Source: Arthrobacter bambusae
GTDB lineage: Bacteria > Actinomycetota > Actinomycetes > Actinomycetales > Micrococcaceae
DNA length: 64,000 nt
Direction: 5' to 3'
NCBI RefSeq assembly: GCF_030812595.1
Contig: NZ_JAUSSZ010000007.1
Span: 62,001-126,000, forward strand
Part shown: one piece after another, positions 23,940-32,016 of the stretch
Layout of the letters: each line of letters starts with the position of its first letter
Numbering within the stretch: the first letter of the stretch is position 1
Notes under the pieces: model-generated
Databases searched by the model: none
Told to the model about the DNA's origin: nothing
What the model saw: the letters and a program-made list of their open reading frames with translations, nothing else
Program-made: the position numbers and the translations under genes

Positions 23940-26900
23940 ATGATGAACTTCATGTTCACTGAACTTGGACGGGTGATTCGGGAGCGCCGCGAGGCGCTCG
24001 GGCTCGACCAGGCCGCACTCGCGGCGCTGCTCGATATCGGTCAACAGGCAGTCAGCGGGTGGGAGCGCGGCCGGTCGCGCCCACGGCGCGCAATGCTCAC
24101 GCACCTGGCAAAAGTGCTCTCTGCCGACGAAAATGCGTTCATAGATGCTGGCGGGTATCGGTCGTCCGCATCGACTGTTCGGAGCCCGCTCCAACCGTTG
24201 ACTCGCGCCCTTCCCATGGATGAACTTCCCGAAGACCGGTTCGAGGATTTCATCGCGGACGTGATGGCATCTATGTTTCCAGATGGCCACGCCAGCCGGT
24301 TCGGAGGTCGAGGTCACAAACAGTATGGGATCGACATTCTTGTTACAGAAAGCGGAAGGAATCTTGCGACCGGGCAGTGCAAGCGGCACCGCGAGTTCGG
24401 GCCAACAGCCGTACGCAAGGCGATCGGGGAGGTTACGGTCGCGGCGGGAAAGAACTACCTGTTCCTGTCACGGCTGATCGCCACTCCTGATGCTCGACTG
24501 GCGGCCGCAGAGCACTCCGACTGGGAGCTCTGGGACGGCGAAGACATCTCGCGATACGTTCGAAACTTGCCCAGCGATCGAGCAGTCCGCATCGTTGACA
24601 CCTATTTCCCGGGGCACCGGGAGTCGTTTCTCGGAGTAGCATCGCCAAGTCCGTGGCTTCCCCCTGAAGAGCACTTTGATGCTAGTCGCAGCACAATGTT
24701 CAACCACGAGTGGACTCTCTCCGGCCGACGGGAGGAGTTGGACGCGTTAGTGGCTGCCGCGTACCAGCCGTCCGCGAACCTCGTCTTCCTTGTCGGCGCT
24801 GGCGGCGTCGGCAAGACCCGCATGCTGAAAGCGCTGGCGGACGCGGCACCATCGCAACTCTATCCCGTCCGCGTCCTTCCGGGTGACGCCCAAGTCGCCG
24901 GTGCAGATTTCGAACGACTTCCACATCAAGGAGGGCTGACTCTCATCATTGACGACGCCCACGAGCTCACAGGGATTGCCTCTGTGGTCGCTGGCATATG
25001 GCGCCACAACCGCGACGCAAAGATCGTACTCGCCACCAGGCCTTACGGCCTGAGGTCTCTGAGGGATGGGCTGGCACGAGCAGGGCTTCTCCCGGCGGAC
25101 AGGAAGGTGGTTGAGCTTCGTGAGCTTAGCTTCGAGGACGCAGCGACCCTTGCTCGGGAAGCCCTTGGTGACGACGTTTCAGAGACGGTCGCGCGGCGGC
25201 TGGCCGTGCTGACAGCTGACTCGCCTCTCGCCACCGTCATTGGCGGCATCCTGATCAGCCGGGGCCAGCTTGACCCCGGAGCGCTGGAGCAGGACGACAA
25301 CGTGCGGGACCAGATCATGCGCGGATTTCGTGACGCACTCGTGAAGGACCCGCTCGCTGACGATCCACCTACGCGCGACGCCGTTCTCGACGCAGTCGCG
25401 GCTCTGCAGCCGGTTCGCACCAACGATGCGAGCGCACGCGACTCACTCAGCAAGATAGTTGGAAAGCCCTACGACGAGTTGCACAAGCACCTGCGCAGCC
25501 TTGAGAACGCAGGCATCCTCAGGCGCCGCGGCGAATCACTTCGGATTGTGCCTGACTTGCTCGGTGACGTGATCCTGGCTGATGCGGCTTTCGGCGAATC
25601 CGACGTCCATGGAACTGGGTACCTGGCCCGCATCGAACCGTTGGCCGATGGCACCAGCGCCGAACACCTGTTCGTGAACGTCAACCGGGTGGACTGGCAG
25701 GTCCGCAACAAGCGGCCGGAGGCACCAAGCCTTGCCGACTCACTTTGGGCTGTGTTTCAGAAGAGAATAGAGGACGCTGATCTGATCGGCCGGCGTGACT
25801 TGGTCGGCCTTCTGGCGAAGGTGGCCTACTTCCAGCCTGAGCGCGCGCTAGTGCTTACTCGTTGGCTAATTGACAATCCGACTGAGCATATTGGCGATGG
25901 GAACGCCGTTTGGAGAGGCCATGTCTCACCCGGCTACACCGAAGTCCTTCACGCATTAGCGCCGGCGCTCAAGTTCGCTGCGCTGAGCCTGGACACCCTT
26001 CCTGATGCCCTTGGGCAGTTATGGGAACTCGCGTGCATCGATGAACGTCCGACTAACCAGCATCCCCAGCACGCGGTGCGGATCCTTCGCGAACTAGCGG
26101 AATTAGATCGGGCGAAGCCCATCGCTTTCAACTCTAGGATCGTTGACATTGTCTCCACTTGGTTTGCTGAGGGTCTGCGCATTTCGCCGTTCGAGGTTCT
26201 GGAACCGCTCCTTGCGACCGAAGGCGATGAGTCGAGCTCTCACGGCCACACAATCACCTTCCGGCCCTACTCGTTGAATCCATCAAGCGTGATCCAGGTC
26301 CGAAAGCAAGTAATTGATCTGGCCTTCGACGAGCTCAGCTCAACCGATCTTGGGCGTGCAGGCGCCGCGGTCAGGTTCCTGAAGTCGGCGTTGCATTACC
26401 CGGTGGGCACCTTTGGCCGTCCGGTCTCGACGGATGAGCGGCAAGGGTGGACCCCTGGATTTGTCGACACGATCGAGCGGCTTGGTGCGACAGCTGCGAA
26501 AGGGGCTCTTGATCCGGCGGTTCTCGTCGCAATCCGAGACGCACTTTTCTGGCACGAGAACTACTCGGACTCAGCTACCCGGACGGCGGCAGAACATGCC
26601 GTGCAGTCGCTCCCTCGCGGAGTGGAGTCTCTGCTTGCTCTTGTAGTCCATGATGGCTGGGGCCATCTGCTTCGCGACCCTGATGACGACTATCAAGTGA
26701 TGGAGGCCAAGCGCCTCGAGCTCATGAAGGAGGTCGTCACCGGATTGTCCTTGTACACCGACGGCCAAATCGTTGAACTGCTTGTCGCTCGACTTCGATC
26801 GGACCACGAGGTCAACCGTCCGACGGTAGGGCAGCCGGGCCCTGTCGTGGCCAGCTTGATCCAGGCTCGGCAAGGTCTGGCGCATGCGCTCTTAGAACAC

Positions 26901-28040
26901 ATTCGAACAACAGCGTGGCCTGCGGATCTCGATCCCGTGCTGCCGGTTGTACTTGCCTCGCTTGCCGAGGATGACCCTAGGGCGGCCTTGGACGCCGCCC
27001 GAGATCTCCTAGCCGGCGGGCCGGTCGAGCGCCGTCGGGCCGTTGCCGAGGCACTCAGCTGGAATCGCGGTACCCGAGAACCTCGCACCGAGGAAATCGA
27101 CCTTTTACTTCAGCTGGCGTCCGACCCGGACCAGGGCATCCGACGTTGTGTCGCTCGAGCGGCCCAGATGCTGGCCTCGGGGCATACCGGTGAAGTCACC
27201 CGTCTCATCGCCGCCGTCCGATTCGCGGACTCTGGGGACTTGGCCGAGGACATCTTCATGTGCTTCCGGTCCCAACTCGGGATCTCGTGGAGCGATTTTT
27301 CCGAAGGCCAACTAGAGGTGATCCGTAAAGACCTGTTAGCGCTGGCAGACATCGGTGGGTATTCAGTCAGCGAAGCCCTCGCTACAAGGTCTGCGTCAGA
27401 ACCCGAGTGGGTCATCCGGTTAATGCAAGCTCGCGTCGAACGCGCAGAGAAACTTAAATGCCTTGATGGCTATCGGGCGACACCGTTCCATTGGGACAAC
27501 CGACTCCGCATCCGCGAGACCGCCGGGTTGGTCGCCAGTTTGAACGGCATCCTAGTTTGGATCGCGGATGGCCTGGACTCTTGGATCCGGCGACGGATGG
27601 GCGCAGAGGTCTTCGCAGCTGTCGCGGTCAGCTATGACAGCCATGTGGCCGACGTCTTGAGCACAGCGTTGGCGTTTGGCTCCGAGGAGATGACGCGAGC
27701 CGTGTCTGCCGTGCTCCACGAAGCGCCTCGAACCTTTATCTGGGATCAGCCTGACTTCGTACGAACGGCGCTGCACGCGGCTCAGCGACTCGGAGAAAAG
27801 GTTCGTTGTGAGATGACGGGCGCGCTGTGGAGCGCCACCGTTTCGGGACTTCGTTCAGGCACGCCCGGTGAACCGTATCCCGAAACGATCGAACAGCGGG
27901 ATCGCTCTCGGAGGATGGCGGAGCATCTACCCGCCGGATCTCTTGAGGAACGGTTCTATAGCGAAATGGCCAAGTCAGCCGAGCGGGACATTGCCTATGA
28001 ACTGGCGGAGGATGCGCCCGACGATGGGCGGGAATGGTAG
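23940..28040 (+). CDS. Xre HTH - Mrr-like nuclease - STAND ATPase protein, candidate anti-phage effector
   Basis: This 1366-aa protein has an N-terminal Xre/Cro helix-turn-helix (about 8-62). It is followed by an Mrr-type PD-(D/E)xK nuclease domain (about 92-210) with a helix carrying E102, GID at 130-132 and QCK at 146-148. Next is a P-loop NTPase with Walker A GAGGVGKT (286-293), Walker B LIIDDAHE (335-342) and a sensor-like VLATRP (363-368), and then winged-helix and helical-repeat-like sequence to the end. Nuclease-STAND-repeat order is that of antiviral STAND (Avs-like) proteins, where the C-terminus senses a phage protein and the N-terminus kills or cuts. The fused DNA-binding domain is unusual. 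I chose ATG 23940; TTG 23931 and ATG 23952 are alternatives. It is a single gene with no partner, in a defence/toxin neighbourhood. Phage defence is inference. Confidence 0.8.
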   Translation: MMNFMFTELGRVIRERREALGLDQAALAALLDIGQQAVSGWERGRSRPRRAMLTHLAKVLSADENAFIDAGGYRSSASTVRSPLQPLTRALPMDELPEDRFEDFIADVMASMFPDGHASRFGGRGHKQYGIDILVTESGRNLATGQCKRHREFGPTAVRKAIGEVTVAAGKNYLFLSRLIATPDARLAAAEHSDWELWDGEDISRYVRNLPSDRAVRIVDTYFPGHRESFLGVASPSPWLPPEEHFDASRSTMFNHEWTLSGRREELDALVAAAYQPSANLVFLVGAGGVGKTRMLKALADAAPSQLYPVRVLPGDAQVAGADFERLPHQGGLTLIIDDAHELTGIASVVAGIWRHNRDAKIVLATRPYGLRSLRDGLARAGLLPADRKVVELRELSFEDAATLAREALGDDVSETVARRLAVLTADSPLATVIGGILISRGQLDPGALEQDDNVRDQIMRGFRDALVKDPLADDPPTRDAVLDAVAALQPVRTNDASARDSLSKIVGKPYDELHKHLRSLENAGILRRRGESLRIVPDLLGDVILADAAFGESDVHGTGYLARIEPLADGTSAEHLFVNVNRVDWQVRNKRPEAPSLADSLWAVFQKRIEDADLIGRRDLVGLLAKVAYFQPERALVLTRWLIDNPTEHIGDGNAVWRGHVSPGYTEVLHALAPALKFAALSLDTLPDALGQLWELACIDERPTNQHPQHAVRILRELAELDRAKPIAFNSRIVDIVSTWFAEGLRISPFEVLEPLLATEGDESSSHGHTITFRPYSLNPSSVIQVRKQVIDLAFDELSSTDLGRAGAAVRFLKSALHYPVGTFGRPVSTDERQGWTPGFVDTIERLGATAAKGALDPAVLVAIRDALFWHENYSDSATRTAAEHAVQSLPRGVESLLALVVHDGWGHLLRDPDDDYQVMEAKRLELMKEVVTGLSLYTDGQIVELLVARLRSDHEVNRPTVGQPGPVVASLIQARQGLAHALLEHIRTTAWPADLDPVLPVVLASLAEDDPRAALDAARDLLAGGPVERRRAVAEALSWNRGTREPRTEEIDLLLQLASDPDQGIRRCVARAAQMLASGHTGEVTRLIAAVRFADSGDLAEDIFMCFRSQLGISWSDFSEGQLEVIRKDLLALADIGGYSVSEALATRSASEPEWVIRLMQARVERAEKLKCLDGYRATPFHWDNRLRIRETAGLVASLNGILVWIADGLDSWIRRRMGAEVFAAVAVSYDSHVADVLSTALAFGSEEMTRAVSAVLHEAPRTFIWDQPDFVRTALHAAQRLGEKVRCEMTGALWSATVSGLRSGTPGEPYPETIEQRDRSRRMAEHLPAGSLEERFYSEMAKSAERDIAYELAEDAPDDGREW

Positions 28041-28491
28041 CCCATGAGCGTAGATCCCAGCGTTGCTCCTCGGCCTTCTTCCCGCCGTCAACCCCGGCAC
28101 TTCTCGTCACTAGTCGACTTTCAGGCTGTTGTGGTACCTATTACCGGCCGCCAAGGCGGACTTGCCCCGGATCAAGTGTGGACGCGCCCGCCGGCGATCG
28201 GGACGCATAGAGGAAGTCGAACGGCAGTGTTTGTCAGTTCCCAATGCAGGCAGAGGAGTATCCTTGGCGCGGAGTAGGCACGACCGGTAAGAGAACATCT
28301 GGTTCGAACTCCACATTCCCAGCTGGCTTCGGAGCGCTGCGAGCAAGTTCATTCGACTCGTTCTAATCGCTTTGGTGATCGTCCTCTTGGGCACCCACCC
28401 AGACCTCAGCCATGTTCCACTCGTCGAAAAACTGGTGGAGATCAGCACTTCGACGCGCTGACTGTCGTCCAGAGAGTGTTAGCCATCGTCG
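28041..28491. other. No gene recognised downstream of the STAND gene
   Basis: About 450 bp. Short frames exist on both strands (for example from 28044) but none shows recognisable protein sequence or a convincing ribosome-binding site. I see no terminator hairpin. It may be degraded coding DNA. Confidence 0.4.
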
Positions 28492-28740
28492 ATGCCGAAA
28501 GTCGCGTACCAGTCCAGCCCATTCCAAGCGGCACGCGTTGTCTTGGGCCGGACTGCGCCAGGCATACCGCGGGGGCTTGAGCAGCTTGCAGTCGAGAAAC
28601 ACACGTCCAAGTCTGCTCTCTTGCTTCAGTGGGCTGAGCTGGTTCTGCAGCGTCATGCGCGTCGGCGTGAACTCAGCGAGGGTCTGGATTTTGTGATGAG
28701 CCATGATGCGGAGCTGGTCACTCGTCGTGAGGACGCGTGA
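28492..28740 (+). CDS. Probable antitoxin of a Doc-type toxin-antitoxin module
   Basis: This 82-aa protein has GLEQLAVEKHTSKSALLLQW in the middle, a ribbon-helix-helix/helical antitoxin-like segment, and an acidic C-terminal end (EGLDFVMSHDAELVTRRED) suited to capping a toxin. Its stop overlaps the GTG start of the doc gene (GTGA), the normal coupling of antitoxin and toxin genes. I assign it mainly by that context. The frame is intact although the toxin behind it is dead. Confidence 0.6.
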   Translation: MPKVAYQSSPFQAARVVLGRTAPGIPRGLEQLAVEKHTSKSALLLQWAELVLQRHARRRELSEGLDFVMSHDAELVTRREDA

Positions 28741-29140
28741 CCGCGTACCTGGACATCGAGGACGCGCTCCAGGTAGTTGCCCGTTACGGATTCCATGTCC
28801 GGGATGTCGGCATGCTCGCCGCGGCCCTGATCAGGCCGGCTACGACGGTCAAGGGCGCGGACGCCTACCGGACTTGCCGATGAAGGCCGCTTCGCTGCGG
28901 GAGTCTGTGGCCCGGTTTCGTCCGCTGAGTGATGGCAACTAGCGCACGGGGTGGACTCTCATGGTGCTCTTGCTGTGGTGCAACGAGTACCGGCACGACT
29001 TCACCACCGACGAGGGATTCAATCTGGTGGTTGGGATCGCCGCCTGCAACATCGATTTGAAGGAAGCTGCACCGCTGATTTTCCGCCCGGTGGTTCCGCG
29101 GTTGCTGCGTCTGGAGTCAGTCTTGCCCGCATCTCGATAA
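28737..29140 (+). pseudogene. doc: Doc (Fic-family) toxin, frameshift and active-site stop, copy B
   Basis: From GTG 28737 the frame gives YLDIEDALQVVARYGFHVRD and continues to GADAY, the normal Doc N-terminus. A one-base deletion after TAC at 28866-28868 shifts the frame. The next frame continues LPMKAASLRESVARF, RPLSDGN, then a TAG stop at 28940-28942 exactly where the lysine of the Fic loop HPFxDGNKR should be, and then RTGWTLMVLLLW and the C-terminal domain to TAA 29140. The Fic histidine is also replaced by arginine. Doc phosphorylates EF-Tu, and this copy cannot. Confidence 0.8.
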
Positions 29141-29615
29141 CGGCCGTCGTGTCCGTCCGTGACGCTCCGTCAGGGGTGGGCCGTAGGCCCATCACGTAAG
29201 TGACGCGAACGCGCCCTTGACTGAGCGTCGGGGCCGGCAAACATTTTGGGCCGGGATGCGGTGTCCTCCTTGTTTCCGAGCGGCGAGGAGCAACCAGGGG
29301 TTGAAGGCGCTTAGGCTGATCCGGAGATGTCTGCCGGTTCGGTTTGTGCAGGGGAGAGGACGGGCTGTGTACAAGCCTGCAGACGTAGGCGGAGAATACA
29401 TGGGAGGCCGCGAAGGGAGTCCAGCCGCGGCCGGACCGACCTTCAGTGGGCGAACCCCTTGTCGACAAAGTCAACACTTTGCCTCTTCGAAGCGGTTTTT
29501 AGTCGGCAGTTCCGTGGCAGGATCCTTGATTTTCCGGGGTTTTTGGCTCCCGTGGAAGCCATTTGGGCCCCAAAAATCCGTTTCAATTCCCCGACATCCG
29601 GGCAAGCGGTGTCCT
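29141..29615. repeat. Degenerate duplicate of the excisionase-like gene 3' end
   Basis: The stretch 29259-29342 repeats, with scattered differences, the 3' part of the HTH gene at 29605-29687. Both share GCGGTGTCCTC near one end and an identical GCTGATCCGGAGATG (15 bp). On the minus strand the copy still reads RTGRHLRISLSAFNPWLLL, compared with RIGRHLRISRSDFNAWLSS in the intact gene. It lacks the helix-turn-helix start. Otherwise I see no gene in 29141-29615. Confidence 0.6.
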
Positions 29616-29831
29616 CTATGTTTCTAGGCGCGAGGACAACCACGCGTTGAAGTCGCTCCGGCTGATCCGGAGATGCCGGCCGATTCGGTAAGCGCGGGGG
29701 CCGATGTGCTTGACCCGCCATTGGTAGAACGTCTGCTCCGGAATCTGCAACCGGGTGCAAATCTCTTTCGGGGTCAGCCACTGTTCCTCGGTAGCCCCCG
29801 TTGTGCTGTTGGCTTCTGGCCTTGTTGTCAT
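29616..29831 (-). CDS. Excisionase-like helix-turn-helix protein
   Basis: This is a 71-aa DNA-binding protein with EEQWLTPKEICTRLQIPEQT, FYQWRVKHIGP and YRIGRHLRISRSDFNAWL, the MerR/excisionase-type winged helix found in actinobacterial integrative elements. I chose ATG 29831, which has GGAG 6 nt upstream; the frame is open further up without support. It lies about 270 bp inside the tRNA fragment that marks the element's edge, where an excisionase gene is expected. No integrase is present in the window. Confidence 0.72.
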   Translation of the reverse strand: MTTRPEANSTTGATEEQWLTPKEICTRLQIPEQTFYQWRVKHIGPRAYRIGRHLRISRSDFNAWLSSRLET

Positions 29832-30007
29832 GAGTGTCTCCATCGACTCTGTGGTTGATCGCGCGGCCCGGGAAGGGGAACCGGCTTTATTTCCATTCAT
29901 GGGAACGGAGCAACCAACCGGCATGACGGTAGGCCCGAGCTTGAACCTCATAACGCATGTCGTCCACCGCTTAACCACCGGAAACAACGGCGCGTGACGG
30001 CAAATAA

Positions 30008-30049
30008 TGACATGTCAGTCACCCGATTTGGGCCATTCTGCCGCAGAAT
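30008..30049. repeat. Two palindromes near the element end
   Basis: TGACATGTCA at 30008-30017 and ATTCTGC-C-GCAGAAT at 30035-30049 are perfect palindromes lying 50-90 bp inside the tRNA fragment. They are suitable as integrase or excisionase arm sites, or as a promoter operator, but nothing in the sequence decides between these. Confidence 0.35.
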
Positions 30050-30097
30050 CTAGGCATTTTTGGCATCCACCGGAAACTGACGAAAAGCGCGAAATCT

Positions 30098-30137
30098 CTT
30101 TCCTAAGGTCCTCGGTTCAAGTCCGAGTAGCCCTACC
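30098..30137 (+). repeat. 3' tRNA fragment, probable attachment site (attR)
   Basis: A T-arm is clear: stem CTCGG (30111-30115), 7-nt loop TTCAAGT, stem CCGAG (30123-30127), followed by seven acceptor bases TAGCCCT, a discriminator A and CC. Upstream, TTCCTAA fits the 3' side of an anticodon loop with anticodon CCT. No 5' half (acceptor, D-arm) exists in the preceding 80 bp, so this is not a gene but the duplicated 3' end left by tRNA-targeted integration. Its orientation predicts the intact tRNA gene to the left, outside the window. Confidence 0.7.
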
Positions 30138-30209
30138 CGAAAAGTGCCCCTGAACTGCGGAATCGTAGTGATGGGGCACCCTCGTTTTTGCTCCCCGCCC
30201 GTGTCCTGG

Positions 30210-30932
30210 TCAGTGTTTTGGAGCGGCTTCTTCGTGCACGAGGGGGACTGCGAGTCCGTTGAGCAGGATGGTGATGCCCTGATCCAGCTCGGCCGCGCCG
30301 TCATAGTCCGCGAGGACCGGGCCGAGGGCGCGGAGGCGGGGAAATTCCTTCGCGGGAAGGCGGTGCAGGCCAAGGCGGAGGAGCGCTTCGTTTTCTTCCG
30401 GATCCACGACGAACTCTTGCAGTTCATTAAGGATGTGGCCGTACAGGAACCCGTAGTAGGCCCGGTAGACGTGCAGCGCATCCGACGGCGAGAAACCGGC
30501 GTCGATCAGCAACGCCAGGATCTGCTCAAGCGGGCGCAGGGTGCCGAGCGGGCGTAATCCCAAGGGCGTGGACAGCGGGCGGGTCACAAGCAATGGCACG
30601 ACGTTCGGGTGCCGCAGCGCCAACAGCCGGAGTCCATGGGCCATCTGCCGGAGCTGTGCCTGCCAATCGGGGAGTCCCGGGGAAATGGAAAGCTCTTTCA
30701 AAACCAGTTCCGTCACTCCGTCCAAGAGCGCGGCACGATTGGCGGCGTACCGGTAGAGACTCATCGGATCCCGGCCCAATTCCTGCCCCAAGCGCCGCAT
30801 GGTGAGCGCGTCGAGTCCTTCTGCGTCCACCAGGGCGAGCGCAGTGGTCAATACAAGGTCGCGGCTCAGCCGTGGCTTCTCCCCGGCTGGGGAAGAATTG
30901 ATCGGATTTTTTGGGGGCGGCACGGTTTCCAT
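30210..30932 (-). CDS. TetR-family regulator (TetR_C type)
   Basis: This is a 240-aa regulator with the helix-turn-helix at about residues 22-68 (LSRDLVLTTALALVDAEG, then LTMRRLGQELGRDPMSLYRY), followed by the alpha-helical ligand domain with the HPNVVPLLVTRP segment usual in the TetR_C-type group. It is the first chromosomal gene after the tRNA fragment. No divergent partner is obvious, as the plus-strand gene at 31234 is 300 bp away. The ligand is unknown. Confidence 0.88.
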   Translation of the reverse strand: METVPPPKNPINSSPAGEKPRLSRDLVLTTALALVDAEGLDALTMRRLGQELGRDPMSLYRYAANRAALLDGVTELVLKELSISPGLPDWQAQLRQMAHGLRLLALRHPNVVPLLVTRPLSTPLGLRPLGTLRPLEQILALLIDAGFSPSDALHVYRAYYGFLYGHILNELQEFVVDPEENEALLRLGLHRLPAKEFPRLRALGPVLADYDGAAELDQGITILLNGLAVPLVHEEAAPKH

Positions 30933-31233
30933 CCTGATCTGATCGCGTCATCGCTGGTTTGGTTCTTGGGAAAACCTTGCGTACTTTGTAGTCTACGCGT
31001 AAAGTCTACATCGTAGACAAGCTTCTACACAGGTTTGACGAAGTGGATTTCCGCGCACGGCCGCGGGCCGTGCGTTCCGTTTCAGAAGACCGTGACTGCG
31101 CACAACGCATGGACCGCCCGAGCCGCAGAGTTCCACAGAACCGGGCGAACGCTCCGGTGCCGTGTGCACGCATCTGGGCTCCGCTGCTATAGCCACATGG
31201 CAGCACACGACGCACCTGCAAAAAGGTCCCCCC
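30933..31233. other. Intergenic region upstream of the TetR gene
   Basis: About 300 bp. An AT-richer stretch around 30975-31030 contains the repeated TAGTCTACG/AAGTCTACA and ATCGTAGACAAG elements (TAGTCTACGCG..., GTAGAC), likely half-sites for the adjacent TetR protein. No gene is recognised. Confidence 0.4.
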
Positions 31234-31497
31234 ATGGCTAATACGGCTAGTATCCAATTCGACCAATTCCTTGAAGAAGCCACCATCACCACCCACGACC
31301 GATCCACTCTCGGACGGGATTGCTTTTACGGCCTGTACACGAGCTGGTGTTTGCTGAACCGGTCCGTGCCGCTGCCCGAGAACGTATTTTGGGCGGCGGT
31401 GAGGACCAAGGGCATCCATCCCGATGGCAGCGGGCTGGCCATGACGGGCCCGGCCGCCGCCGACTATATCCTGGCAAGCTACCCGGGCATGGGCTGA
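31234..31497 (+). CDS. Hypothetical protein (87 aa)
   Basis: The gene encodes a small soluble protein with FDQFLEEATITTHDRSTLGR, YGLYTSWCLLNR and PENVFWAAVRTKGIHPDG. The pattern recalls the small helix-turn-helix module found in some replication/primase C-terminal (D5-type) domains, but this is weak. ATG 31234 has AAAAAGG about 8 nt upstream. It ends 4 nt before the next frame, suggesting co-transcription. Function unknown. Confidence 0.6.
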   Translation: MANTASIQFDQFLEEATITTHDRSTLGRDCFYGLYTSWCLLNRSVPLPENVFWAAVRTKGIHPDGSGLAMTGPAAADYILASYPGMG

Positions 31498-31501
31498 TCC
31501 G

Positions 31502-31927
31502 TTGAGCACCATCTCGAGCACCTACTTCCCCCGGGATGCGCAGCAGCCCCGGGGGAAGCAGCCTTGGTGCGCGACTTGCGACACTGATCTGCACCTCGTC
31601 GTGGACTCCATCGCCATCATGGACCGCATTAGCGACACGCTCGCCGTGGCCTTCAGCTGTGCCGGATGCGGGGGCTCGCGTGTCCTGTCCACTACTGCTG
31701 GCTTCGTCGCCGCAGTCCTTGCCCGGTCGAGCAACAATAATGACGTCCTCCATCTGGGAGCCGAGTACATCCATTGCGGGGAACCCATGACCCTGAGCGA
31801 CCCGGACCTGAGAAACTCACTAATACCGCTCTCGACCCAGCCGCGGCCAGCGGACTTCCTTGGCGCCTACCTCCGCAGCCGGGTACTGAGGTGCAGGTGC
31901 GGCTTCCAGATGGAAAAACCACACTGA
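31502..31927 (+). CDS. Hypothetical cysteine-rich (zinc-ribbon-like) protein
   Basis: This 141-aa protein has two C-x2-C pairs (CATC and CAGC) and two further cysteines in HCGEP and CRC near the end, consistent with one or two treble-clef/zinc-ribbon sites. A middle helix carries an AVLARSSNNN segment. The start is probably TTG 31502, only 4 nt after the previous stop, so it may be translationally coupled. I do not recognise a named family. Confidence 0.6.
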   Translation: MSTISSTYFPRDAQQPRGKQPWCATCDTDLHLVVDSIAIMDRISDTLAVAFSCAGCGGSRVLSTTAGFVAAVLARSSNNNDVLHLGAEYIHCGEPMTLSDPDLRNSLIPLSTQPRPADFLGAYLRSRVLRCRCGFQMEKPH

Positions 31928-31944
31928 ATCACACGCTTACCTCC

Positions 31945-31966
31945 GTTAGTAAGTATACTTACGAAC
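31945..31966. promoter_or_regulatory. 22-bp palindrome upstream of small membrane protein
   Basis: The core GTAAGTATACTTAC is a perfect 14-bp palindrome, extended by GTT on one side and AAC on the other with one mismatched pair between. It lies 51 bp upstream of the lmo0937-like gene. It is almost certainly an operator for a dimeric repressor, but no regulator gene is adjacent. Confidence 0.6.
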
Positions 31967-32016
31967 GAATGCCCAGGCCGCCGGCCAGGGCACGCAAACA
32001 AATAAGGGAGACTCAC

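Noticed and set aside
23940..28040. A classical type IV restriction enzyme (plain Mrr) or a restriction-modification system
   Set aside because: The nuclease domain is a small part of a 1366-aa STAND protein, and no methyltransferase or specificity gene is nearby.
28044..28277. Small frame 3 nt after the STAND gene, considered as a second component of the defence system
   Set aside because: Arg/Ser/Pro-rich with no fold-like pattern and no clear ribosome-binding site, so I do not claim a partner gene.
30040..30137. A complete tRNA gene at the element boundary
   Set aside because: No acceptor 5' strand or D-arm can be folded upstream of the T-arm; only the 3' part exists.
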